Positions 6,484 through 12,749 of a DNA stretch of 12,749 bases are shown here, one piece after another. The stretch comes from an uncultured Cytophagaceae bacterium (GTDB lineage Bacteria > Bacteroidota > Bacteroidia > Cytophagales > Spirosomataceae), in NCBI GenBank assembly GCA_938008575.1, contig CALLKB010000196.1, positions 1 to 12,749 on the forward strand. Direction: 5' to 3'. The notes beneath the pieces were generated by a model. The model saw only the letters and a list, made by a program, of their open reading frames with translations. It did no database searches and was not told the DNA's origin. Both the position numbers and the translations under genes were made by a program. Position 1 is the stretch's first letter. The number at the start of each line of letters is the position of its first letter.

Positions 6484-7175
6484 TCCACACTCAATCGGAA
6501 ACCCTCGCCGTGCAAATTCAATAATTGTACGCGAGGGTCTTCTTTTAACAACTTGCGTAGCTTCGTCATGTATACATCCATGCTGCGCGCATTGAAATAG
6601 GTATCATCTCCCCAAATCAATTTCAGTGCATAGGACCTACTAACCGGTCGGCCTAAGTTCTCACACAATAACTTCATGAGCTCGTTTTCCTTTGGGGTAA
6701 ACTTTTGTTCGTTCCCTTGAAAAACCAGGCGCATTTTCGCTGGATAGTATGTAAAATCGCCTAATTGAATTTCATCTGCCAAAGCGGGCAAAGTTTTATC
6801 CGAATGGGCTCGACGCAGAATGGCTTCCATACGTGCAACGAGTACATCCATGGAAAAAGGTTTGGTCAGGTAATCATCCGCCCCCACTTTAAACCCTTGC
6901 AAGGTATCTTCCTCCATGGATTTGGCTGTCAAAAAAATAATGGGCACATCCAGGTGCGTTGCGCGAATATCTTTGGCCAAAGAGAAGCCGTCTTTCTTAG
7001 GCATCATGACATCGAAAACGCAGAGATCAAAAGTCCCCTTGACGAAAAAGTCCAAGGCCTGATCTCCATCATGCGCCCAAACTACTTCATAGCCCTTTTT
7101 CTTTAAAAATTCGCTCAACAATAGCCCCAAATTAGGGTCATCTTCTGCCAATAAAATTTGTGGGTTAGTTGCCAT
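6480..7175 (-). CDS. OmpR-family response regulator (RprY-like)
   Basis: I choose the start at 7175 (MATNPQILLAEDD), which gives 231 residues; an upstream in-frame ATG at 7193 would add six residues and a larger overlap with the kinase gene. The receiver domain (about 5-122) has the acidic pair Glu11-Asp12, the phosphate acceptor Asp55 in CVFDVMMPKKDG, the switch Thr83 in FLTAKS and Lys105 in DYLTKPFS. The C-terminal winged helix (about 135-231) has FTPKENELMKLLCENLGRPV, the recognition helix SMDVYMTKLRKLL (198-210) and the wing GEGFRL. This is the OmpR/PhoB class, which binds tandem direct repeats as a dimer. It overlaps the kinase gene by 11 bases, so the two are co-transcribed and perhaps translationally coupled. 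Similarity to RprY of Bacteroides is judged by eye. A repeat that could be its target lies at 8984-9001. Confidence 0.93.
   Translation of the reverse strand: MATNPQILLAEDDPNLGLLLSEFLKKKGYEVVWAHDGDQALDFFVKGTFDLCVFDVMMPKKDGFSLAKDIRATHLDVPIIFLTAKSMEEDTLQGFKVGADDYLTKPFSMDVLVARMEAILRRAHSDKTLPALADEIQLGDFTYYPAKMRLVFQGNEQKFTPKENELMKLLCENLGRPVSRSYALKLIWGDDTYFNARSMDVYMTKLRKLLKEDPRVQLLNLHGEGFRLSVD
6501..6546 (+). terminator. serS terminator embedded in the response regulator gene
   Basis: ACCCTCGC (6501-6508) pairs perfectly with GCGAGGGT (6531-6538). Beyond a bulged base at 6509, GTGCAA (6510-6515) pairs with TTGTAC (6525-6530) with one G-T wobble. The strand then continues TCTTCTTTT (6538-6546), a moderate T-rich tract. 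It starts 18 bases after the serS stop, entirely inside the opposing regulator gene. I know of no other candidate terminator for serS here. Confidence 0.65.
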
Positions 7176-8928
7176 AAGGTATCGTAATTTCAAATGTACT
7201 TCCTTTTCCTAATTGACTTTTCACTTGGACATTTCCGCCATGTGCTTCTACAATTTTCTTTACATAACTCAATCCCAAGCCAAAGCCTTTGACATTATGC
7301 ACATTACCTGTGGGAACCCGGTAAAAGGGCTCAAACACCTGGGTTAACACATCTTTTTGCATCCCGATTCCCTTGTCAGAAACCTGGAGAATAAATGTCG
7401 AATCAATGGCCTTGGTTTCAATGCTGATCTCGGGAGCTTCAGCGCTGTATTTAACCGCATTATCAATCAGATTGTTTATCACATTACTCATGTGAACTTC
7501 ATCAATCAATAATTCTGCAGGATGGTCCGAAAATGCGGTATGAATCACCCCATTTTTGGCCATCAACATCGGCTGATTCATCTCAATAACCTGCAGAATC
7601 AGTTCATGCATATTAACCTTTTTCTTTTTCAACACAATTTCTTCCCGTTCCATTTGAGCCGTTTGCAAAACGCGCTCTACTTGTTGGCCTAAACGCACAT
7701 TCTCATCCTTAATTATCCCCAAATAGCGTTGAATACTTGCATTTTCATGTACACTGGCATCTTCCTGAATCAGCTGGGTAGCTAGGGAAATGGTTGAAAT
7801 GGGCGTTTTGAATTCATGGGTCATGTTATTGATGAAATCATTTTTGATTTCGGCCAATTTCTTTTGCTTGAGGATAGTCATCATGGCGATGTAAAAACAG
7901 CCGACCATGATGAAAAGCAAGATCGCGGAGCCTAATAAATTCAAGCCCATCGTTTGCCAAATGAAGCCCATCGAGTCAGGGAAGTACACATGCAAGAATT
8001 GACCCGAGGCATGCAGGTCATTCGGGAAAAGTGCCGCCATGAATTGTGGCGTATGTTTTTTGATGCTTGAATTGGAAGTAAAAATCCAATCTTTCGCTTG
8101 CTTGGGTGCTTGCGGAGCAATACCAAAGGCATAATTTAATTGAATATGTTTCGCGGCTAATTCTTTGCGTAACATACTATCGATGTAATGCGGTTCAACG
8201 CGTTGCGGAATCGGGCGCTCTTTGAACAAAAAATCCGAAAAAACCTCTCTCGCTAAAGCAGTTTTTTGGATCACTTTGTCAACTTCTTTGGGAGCAACAT
8301 CAGCTACGGACGGCTTCAAAGGCAATTGCTCCTTTTTAACACGCGTTTTCGTATCTTTTTTGATAAACTGGCGATGTCGCATTGCCCGCTGGCGTTTTTG
8401 AACTCGGGGCGCTAACAAATCAGCAATCTGCTGGTCTTCTTGCAAGCGCCGTTGGATATCTTGTTCCGGATCCACATCAACTTGATACTCCTCCGTAATT
8501 TCGGCAATCTGTCCATTGGGAAGCAAAAATGATTTTCGAACATACATGATGTCGGATCGAACTTCATTATGAATCGCACCTCGTTGGTTGTTTGAAATAC
8601 CTTCAGGACCAATAAAATTCTCCGCAATCGGGGAATCTGCAGGCGTTGGCGCAACCGGGCGTTTCGGTTTAAGGCTAGCTAATTTAGTAGACAAATCCTT
8701 TATTTTTTGTTGGTGCGCCTCATAGGTTTTATGGCGTTCTGCAAGCATCACGAGTTCTTGCTTTTCCAATTTTCGAACCACCTGTGCCAACCCATCTTGT
8801 ACGTCGGATGCGAATTGCTCCTTCTTGGTCTCCAACATAAACCCCAGCCAATATGCCTGAAAAGCAATAAGCCCCAGCAATGCGAGGGTCATCAAGCCAA
8901 TAATCAAGCGTATTTTCTTTTGAGTCAT
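7165..8928 (-). CDS. Membrane sensor histidine kinase (RprX-like)
   Basis: This 587-residue protein is the partner of the regulator that follows it. An N-terminal membrane segment (about 8-30) and a second one (about 330-352, GSAILLFIMVGCFYIAMM) bracket a large periplasmic region of about 300 residues. That region is strongly charged and probably coiled-coil in parts (36-85 and 155-200), with a proline-rich link near 88-100. No HAMP domain follows the second segment. The HisKA helix comes almost directly, with the phosphorylated His371 in NNMTHEFKTPIS. The ATPase domain shows the N box VINNLIDNAVKYS, DKGIGM (518-523) and GFGLGLSYVKK (548-558), so the kinase looks intact. The sensed signal is unknown; I recognise no named sensor fold. 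The gene starts at 8928, about 22 bases below a TAcaTTTG element, and is divergent from an exported protein gene. Confidence 0.94.
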   Translation of the reverse strand: MTQKKIRLIIGLMTLALLGLIAFQAYWLGFMLETKKEQFASDVQDGLAQVVRKLEKQELVMLAERHKTYEAHQQKIKDLSTKLASLKPKRPVAPTPADSPIAENFIGPEGISNNQRGAIHNEVRSDIMYVRKSFLLPNGQIAEITEEYQVDVDPEQDIQRRLQEDQQIADLLAPRVQKRQRAMRHRQFIKKDTKTRVKKEQLPLKPSVADVAPKEVDKVIQKTALAREVFSDFLFKERPIPQRVEPHYIDSMLRKELAAKHIQLNYAFGIAPQAPKQAKDWIFTSNSSIKKHTPQFMAALFPNDLHASGQFLHVYFPDSMGFIWQTMGLNLLGSAILLFIMVGCFYIAMMTILKQKKLAEIKNDFINNMTHEFKTPISTISLATQLIQEDASVHENASIQRYLGIIKDENVRLGQQVERVLQTAQMEREEIVLKKKKVNMHELILQVIEMNQPMLMAKNGVIHTAFSDHPAELLIDEVHMSNVINNLIDNAVKYSAEAPEISIETKAIDSTFILQVSDKGIGMQKDVLTQVFEPFYRVPTGNVHNVKGFGLGLSYVKKIVEAHGGNVQVKSQLGKGSTFEITIPYGN

Positions 8929-8949
8929 TTTATTATAAAAATCGAATTA

Positions 8950-8957
8950 CAAATGTA
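8950..8957 (-). promoter_or_regulatory. -7 element of the kinase-regulator operon
   Basis: Read on the minus strand these bases are TAcaTTTG, an exact match to TAnnTTTG. They lie 21 bases above the kinase ATG. No good -33 TTG is seen at the usual distance, which would fit a promoter that needs an activator bound at the direct repeats further upstream. Confidence 0.6.
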
Positions 8958-8983
8958 GAAAAATGCAGGAAGGATAAAAGAGC

Positions 8984-9001
8984 TCTTAACACTTCTTAAC
9001 A
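8984..9001. promoter_or_regulatory. Direct-repeat operator candidate between two divergent promoters
   Basis: TCTTAACA occurs at 8984-8991 and again at 8994-9001, exactly 10 bases apart. OmpR/PhoB-type regulators bind such tandem repeats with a period of 10-11 bases. The pair sits 26 bases beyond the -7 element of the kinase gene and 22 bases before the -7 element of the exported-protein gene, so it covers the -35 to -55 zone of both. Binding by the adjacent regulator is inference. Confidence 0.5.
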
Positions 9002-9023
9002 AACAAGATTCAAAGGCATTTCG

Positions 9024-9031
9024 TAAGTTTG
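9024..9031 (+). promoter_or_regulatory. -7 element of the T9SS-exported protein gene
   Basis: TAagTTTG matches TAnnTTTG exactly and lies 22 bases before the ATG at 9054. The -33 position shows no TTG and is instead close to the direct repeats, again suggesting an activated promoter. Confidence 0.6.
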
Positions 9032-9053
9032 CTCCGCATTAAAAAAATAACGT

Positions 9054-9779
9054 ATGAAATATATTATTCTAACGGCCGCTTTGGCCTTCGCGAGTACAAC
9101 AGCTTGGGCTCAAGAAAAACAAGAAGCAACGATCAAAATTGTTGTTGATGACAACGGTAAGCAAAAAGTTATTGAGCGTCACTTTTCCGACATCAGCAAG
9201 GCGGAAGGCGAAATCAAAAAGCTATCTGACTCGCTTGATTTAGAAGTGAAAATCTCCGGAGACAGAAAGAAAATTATTCGCATGGATGTGAATAAAAAAG
9301 AACTAAAAGGCGGCGATGTTGTCATTGAACGCCATGCCGGTTCACCCACTCCTGGTCAAGAAAAACGTGTCATGATTATTCGCAAAGGCGATAAAGACGG
9401 CAACATCATATCTGAGGATATCCAAGGTCCTCGTGAATTTAAATTCGAATTTGATGGCCCAGGTGATCGCATGAAAGCATTCCGTAAAATCCATAAAGAC
9501 GTTCTAGGTGAAGGCTCCAAAACCATTCATGGCTTAAAAGCTACGCCCAACAAACCTTTCAATGGAAAAATTAGCGTAAAGTTTAACGCCCCCGAAAAAG
9601 GAAATGTATCGATTTCAATCCTTGATGTCAACGGCAAAGAATTAGCCAATGAGCAAATCAAAGATTTCCAAGGAGATTACTTGGGACAAATCGATATCAA
9701 GAAAGCAGGTGCTGGTGTCTATTTCATCCGTGTTAGCCAAGGCGCCGACGGAGCTGTCAGACGAGTTAAGGTTGATTAG
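9054..9779 (+). CDS. Secreted protein of unknown function with T9SS type A sorting domain
   Basis: This 241-residue protein starts with a clear signal peptide (MKYIILTAALAFASTTAWAQ, cleavage near residues 19-20). Residues 25-150 are very rich in Lys, Asp, Glu and Gly, with short beta-type stretches; VIERH occurs twice (39-43 and 90-94), hinting at a weak internal duplication. Residues from about 158 to 241 form a type A C-terminal sorting domain: PNKPFNGKISVKF, VSISILDVNGKEL, GVYFIRVSQG and a basic end RRVKVD. Such domains send proteins through the type IX system across the outer membrane, for anchoring or release. I do not recognise the N-terminal part; no enzyme motif is visible. It is divergent from the sensor kinase, shares its upstream region, and may be a target or extracellular partner of that pair. 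It ends at two stacked hairpins. Confidence 0.88.
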   Translation: MKYIILTAALAFASTTAWAQEKQEATIKIVVDDNGKQKVIERHFSDISKAEGEIKKLSDSLDLEVKISGDRKKIIRMDVNKKELKGGDVVIERHAGSPTPGQEKRVMIIRKGDKDGNIISEDIQGPREFKFEFDGPGDRMKAFRKIHKDVLGEGSKTIHGLKATPNKPFNGKISVKFNAPEKGNVSISILDVNGKELANEQIKDFQGDYLGQIDIKKAGAGVYFIRVSQGADGAVRRVKVD

Positions 9780-9783
9780 TTAT

Positions 9784-9815
9784 AATCTTTCCTGAGCAAT
9801 TGCCCAGAAAAGATT
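9784..9815. repeat. Imperfect 32-base palindrome after the T9SS gene
   Basis: Centred on GCAATTGC (9796-9803), the arms pair out to AATCTTT (9784-9790) and AAAGATT (9809-9815) with two mismatched positions. It begins 4 bases after the stop codon and ends 2 bases before the terminator stem, forming a second hairpin in the transcript. No T tract follows it directly. It could guard the 3' end or be a binding site. Confidence 0.5.
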
Positions 9816-9816
9816 G

Positions 9817-9847
9817 AAAAGTCCCAGACGCTGTCTGGGACTTTTTT
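9817..9847. terminator. Bidirectional intrinsic terminator
   Basis: A perfect 13-base-pair stem (9817-9829 with 9833-9845) with a 3-base loop GCT is followed by T bases. Because the arms end in AAAA and TTTT, it has a T tract in both directions. It serves the T9SS gene on the plus strand and the prolyl oligopeptidase on the minus strand, whose stop codon (9848-9846) touches the stem. Confidence 0.92.
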
Positions 9848-11945
9848 ATTTACCCATATTCGCCCAAGCAAAGGCATACATATCCGCAGTCAATTCAATC
9901 AATTTCGCCGTATTACTCGAACCATGTCCACTGTTTGTATCAATCCGAATAATCACCGGATTCTTACTTGTATTCTTCGCTTGCAAAGTTGCCGCATACT
10001 TAAATGAGTGCGCAGGAACCACACGATCATCATGATCCGCTGTGGTTATCAAAGTCGCAGGATAAGCTTTTGCTTCGATGTTATGCAAAGGCGAATAGCT
10101 ATACAACACCTTAAATTCTTCCGCATTATCACTTGAGCCGTAATCTGCGATCCAGTTCCAACCGATTGTGAATTTTTGGAAACGTAGCATATCCATTACC
10201 CCAACACCTGGCAATGCCACGCCAAATAATTCAGGATGTTGGTTGATAACCGCCCCCACAAGCAATCCTCCATTCGACCGACCTGAAGCGGCTAAATACG
10301 ACGCAGAAGTATATTTTTGTTTGATTAAATACTTCGCTGCATAAATAAAATCATCAAAGACATTTTGCTTATTAAGCTTCATACCTGCCTGATGCCATTT
10401 CTCCCCATACTCACTCCCGCCGCGTAAATTTGCCAATACATAGACTCCACCTTTTTCCAACCAAGCCATTAAACTTGCGGTGAAAGTGGGCGTAGAACTA
10501 ATGTTAAACCCACCATATCCGTGCAAAATCGTTGGGTTTTTGCCATTCAATACCAAGCCTTTTTTACTCACAATGAACATCGGAACACGCGTCCCATCTT
10601 TGCTCGTATAGAACTTTTGAATCACTTGAAAATCTTCGGGCTTGAAGGCCAAATGAGGCTTTTGGAATATTTTACTCGTGTTTTGAGCAATTTCATATTT
10701 GTAAACCGTTGGCGGAAAGTTGAATGACGAATAAGTAAAGAAACTATACTTATCCTCCTTCTCGCCATGGAAACCGCTTACATTACCTAGACCAGGTAAT
10801 TTCACAGATCCGATGCCTACTCCGTTGTAATTGTAAATCAAAGTACGCGAAGTAACATCTTTTAAATACGTCAAATACAGTCGGTGACCCGCACTCGTAA
10901 CAGCCTGCAATGGCTCCGAACGTTCAGGTACCAAAGGTTTCCAATTTGCCTTTTCCGGCTTTGCCAAGGTCAACTCCATCAATTTCCCATTGGGAGCGCT
11001 ATCGTTTGTTTCTAAAATTAGGCGATCCCCTTCATTGTCAACGACCGAGTAATGAAAGGCACCCGGTTCGCGGACGATCGGTCGGAAGACATCACCAACA
11101 ACATCCGTACGAATAAACCACAATGCATTGCCATCCAAGCCTTTGCCGCGATCGCTAATCGTCAAATAGGCTAAGGTTTCATCATCCGATGTGCTCATCG
11201 TATGAAAGCGCTGCGGGTTTTTCTTGTCTTCGTAGACCAATCGATCTTGACTTTGTGAGGTACCTACTTGGTGAAACCAAACTTGATGATTTTCATTTTT
11301 CGTACTTAGTTCTTTGCCTTCTGCGGGCGCCGGATAGCGCGAATAATAAAAGCCATCCCCTTTCCAGGCAACGCCACTTACCTTCACCCAATTCAATTGA
11401 TCCGGCAAATCTTGACCCGTTTCCATATCCCTTACGCCAAAAACCTGCCAGTCGCTCCCGCCTTTACTCAAGCCGATGCAAGCATAGCGACCATTTTTAC
11501 TCAGGCTAAAAACAGTCAAGCGCGTCGTAGCATCCGTAGATAATTTGTTGGGATCCAATACCTCTTCTGGAGTACCTGTTAAACCTTTTTGGCGATACAA
11601 GACCGATTGATTTTGCAAGCCCGAGTTCTTGTAAAAATAAAACCAATCGCCTCGCTTGAACGGCGCAGAAATTTTCTCGTAATCACTCAATTGCTCGATG
11701 CGCTTCTTGAAAGTTTCGCGTAAGGGTAAGGTTTCCAAGTAACCAAAACTAACTTTGTTTTGGGCCTTCACCCATTCCTTTGTTTCGGCACTGTTATCAT
11801 CCTCCAACCAGCGGTAGGGATCTGCCACGGTGACACCATGATAGACATCCGTATGTTCCACCTGGCGGGTTTTCGGATAAACCAATTGTGACCATGCGGC
11901 CGAATTTACAAGCATTCCCATGAGTAAAATCAATAACTTTTTCAT
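9846..11945 (-). CDS. Prolyl oligopeptidase (family S9A), exported
   Basis: This 699-residue serine peptidase cleaves short peptides after proline. A signal peptide (MKKLLILLMGMLVNSAAWS, cleavage near Gln20) marks it for export, probably to the periplasm; it has no T9SS sorting domain. The N-terminal peptidase_S9_N region opens with DPYRWLEDD (42-50), and a seven-bladed propeller spans roughly 75-425. The catalytic domain shows HGYGGFNIS (475-483), LANLRGGSEYGEKWH (504-518), the nucleophile Ser557 in SGRSNGG, Asp639 in ADHDDRVVP with the substrate-binding Arg641, and His674 in NSGHGSS. The triad is complete. The residue before the serine is Arg where Gly is common. It lies 2 bases after the FAD-dependent oxidoreductase stop, so both are probably one transcript, and it ends at a strong terminator. 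Peptide scavenging is a likely role. Confidence 0.94.
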   Translation of the reverse strand: MKKLLILLMGMLVNSAAWSQLVYPKTRQVEHTDVYHGVTVADPYRWLEDDNSAETKEWVKAQNKVSFGYLETLPLRETFKKRIEQLSDYEKISAPFKRGDWFYFYKNSGLQNQSVLYRQKGLTGTPEEVLDPNKLSTDATTRLTVFSLSKNGRYACIGLSKGGSDWQVFGVRDMETGQDLPDQLNWVKVSGVAWKGDGFYYSRYPAPAEGKELSTKNENHQVWFHQVGTSQSQDRLVYEDKKNPQRFHTMSTSDDETLAYLTISDRGKGLDGNALWFIRTDVVGDVFRPIVREPGAFHYSVVDNEGDRLILETNDSAPNGKLMELTLAKPEKANWKPLVPERSEPLQAVTSAGHRLYLTYLKDVTSRTLIYNYNGVGIGSVKLPGLGNVSGFHGEKEDKYSFFTYSSFNFPPTVYKYEIAQNTSKIFQKPHLAFKPEDFQVIQKFYTSKDGTRVPMFIVSKKGLVLNGKNPTILHGYGGFNISSTPTFTASLMAWLEKGGVYVLANLRGGSEYGEKWHQAGMKLNKQNVFDDFIYAAKYLIKQKYTSASYLAASGRSNGGLLVGAVINQHPELFGVALPGVGVMDMLRFQKFTIGWNWIADYGSSDNAEEFKVLYSYSPLHNIEAKAYPATLITTADHDDRVVPAHSFKYAATLQAKNTSKNPVIIRIDTNSGHGSSNTAKLIELTADMYAFAWANMGK

Positions 11946-11947
11946 AC

Positions 11948-12749
11948 TTATTTATTTTTTGGTAACCATAAAATGGCATCTGCAGTAAGAAGGCCATTGG
12001 CCCCACGCTGTGATACCAATACATCGCCTGTTGTATTGTCTTCAAAATGATAGGTCCCCACCGGAACCCAAGTTTCCGTTGTGTTTGGTGCTAAACGAAG
12101 CGTCGCCACATGGCGAACTTTGGCAACATACACCTCTAAATTAATCACGGTAGTTCCTCCTCGTACGGCAGGAATGTAATAATAAAGTTGGTAATCACCT
12201 TTCAACGGTGTTTTAGAGGTAAATCGTACGCGAGAACCCAAATCATCCAAAGGATTTGTTTGCAAATATGTTCCGCCAAATGTACCTGGCTGATTTTTGA
12301 TTTTATTCCAATGCCCGATGATCTCCATATTCGCCGCCTCCGCATCATCGACGATTAACTCCGGACGAGAGCCATCCATCCAAGGATTGAATTTATAATA
12401 ACGATCGACTTCCTCGGTGCTTATTTTGCCAACAGGAATATCGCGCAAAATAGACTCCACGGCTTTGATGGCCGCCGACTGCCCCAATTGCATGTTGATT
12501 ACATCGACCCCTTTCCCGGCAATCAAAACAGGCGCTTGCAAATTTGCCCAAGTAGGTTCAGCATAAATCAACCGAGTAGTTGACCCGCCCATCCCATCTT
12601 CTTCCAATTCCTTGGTGGCTTGATATCCCGTTTTCAACAACATATCTCCGTTGTAGGAACAATCGATATAGGATTTGGCTTTCACTAATTTCACCCCCTC
12701 CTCTGCTTGCAAACTCAATTGTTTGACCTCATTTCCTTCAACCAAACTT
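11948..12749 (-). CDS. FAD-dependent oxidoreductase with golvesin-like C-terminal domain (5' end outside window)
   Basis: Only the C-terminal 266 codons are present; the frame is open to the right edge, and no start is claimed. SYIDCSYNGDMLLKTGY resembles the conserved IDATYEGDLMAAAG segment of the FAD_oxidored family. NMQLGQSAAIKAVESIL resembles the later GQAAGVAA segment that helps close the FAD site. In family members I know, about 200 residues lie between these two; here only about 45 do (see findings). From IVDDAEAANMEIIGHWN (about 12355) to the end is a golvesin/Xly-type beta domain, with GDYQLYYYIPA, WVPVGTYHFEDNTTGDVLV and LTADAILWLP as the typical strands; such domains are thought to bind carbohydrate or assist assembly. 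The substrate is unknown. The prolyl oligopeptidase follows 2 bases after the stop. Confidence 0.82.
   Translation of the reverse strand, partial: SLVEGNEVKQLSLQAEEGVKLVKAKSYIDCSYNGDMLLKTGYQATKELEEDGMGGSTTRLIYAEPTWANLQAPVLIAGKGVDVINMQLGQSAAIKAVESILRDIPVGKISTEEVDRYYKFNPWMDGSRPELIVDDAEAANMEIIGHWNKIKNQPGTFGGTYLQTNPLDDLGSRVRFTSKTPLKGDYQLYYYIPAVRGGTTVINLEVYVAKVRHVATLRLAPNTTETWVPVGTYHFEDNTTGDVLVSQRGANGLLTADAILWLPKNK

Noticed and set aside
7176..7193. Upstream start of the response regulator (MKLRYL extension)
   Set aside because: It would place six extra residues before the normal receiver-domain beginning and enlarge the overlap with the kinase gene; the ATG at 7175 gives the usual N-terminus.
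11189..11509. 106-codon plus-strand open frame inside the prolyl oligopeptidase gene
   Set aside because: Its composition is rich in Ser, Pro and Arg with no motif, and it is wholly antisense to an intact peptidase gene.
12743..12745. TTG at the right edge as the oxidoreductase start
   Set aside because: The frame is open beyond it and the FAD-binding N-terminal domain is missing, so this TTG is an internal leucine codon.

Overview
The window looks like a chromosomal segment of a Bacteroidota bacterium, most likely a cytophagal/spirosomaceous lineage (lineage is inference). The signs are: a secreted protein with a type IX secretion (T9SS) C-terminal sorting domain; an RprX/RprY-like histidine kinase and OmpR-type regulator pair; a very acidic 73-residue DUF2795-like protein; candidate promoters with the Bacteroidota -7 element TAnnTTTG; and no clear Shine-Dalgarno sequences before the starts. 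It is gene-dense. I see no rRNA, tRNA, CRISPR array, insertion sequence or prophage gene.

Layout. (1) 1-557, minus: cutC, cut by the left edge. (2) 693-914, plus: small acidic protein, convergent with glpD (915-2465, minus) with no spacer; the small gene's terminator is formed by the last codons of glpD. (3) 2639-6483, plus: a membrane-anchored TPR protein, then ribH, lysC and serS. The last three are spaced by 11 and 9 bases and look like one transcription unit; a strong hairpin separates the TPR gene from ribH. (4) 6480-8928, minus: a sensor kinase followed by its response regulator, overlapping by 11 bases. The regulator and serS stop codons interlock in one CTAG. (5) 9054-9779, plus: a T9SS-exported protein of unknown function, divergent from the kinase. 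The shared upstream region carries two 8-base direct repeats one helical turn apart, flanked by outward-facing promoter elements. (6) 9846-12749, minus: a prolyl oligopeptidase preceded, 2 bases away, by an FAD-dependent oxidoreductase with a golvesin-like C-terminal domain, cut by the right edge.

How they work together. ribH, lysC and serS are core functions (riboflavin, aspartate-family amino acids, serine charging). The kinase, regulator and secreted protein form the most plausible functional module: a surface-sensing pair that may control both itself and the exported protein from one operator. The oxidoreductase and the exported peptidase are probably co-transcribed. I found no clearly new defence or mobile system. 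The less ordinary features are regulatory and structural: terminators folded into opposing coding ends, the shared operator candidate, the hairpin before ribH, and an oxidoreductase that appears internally shortened.
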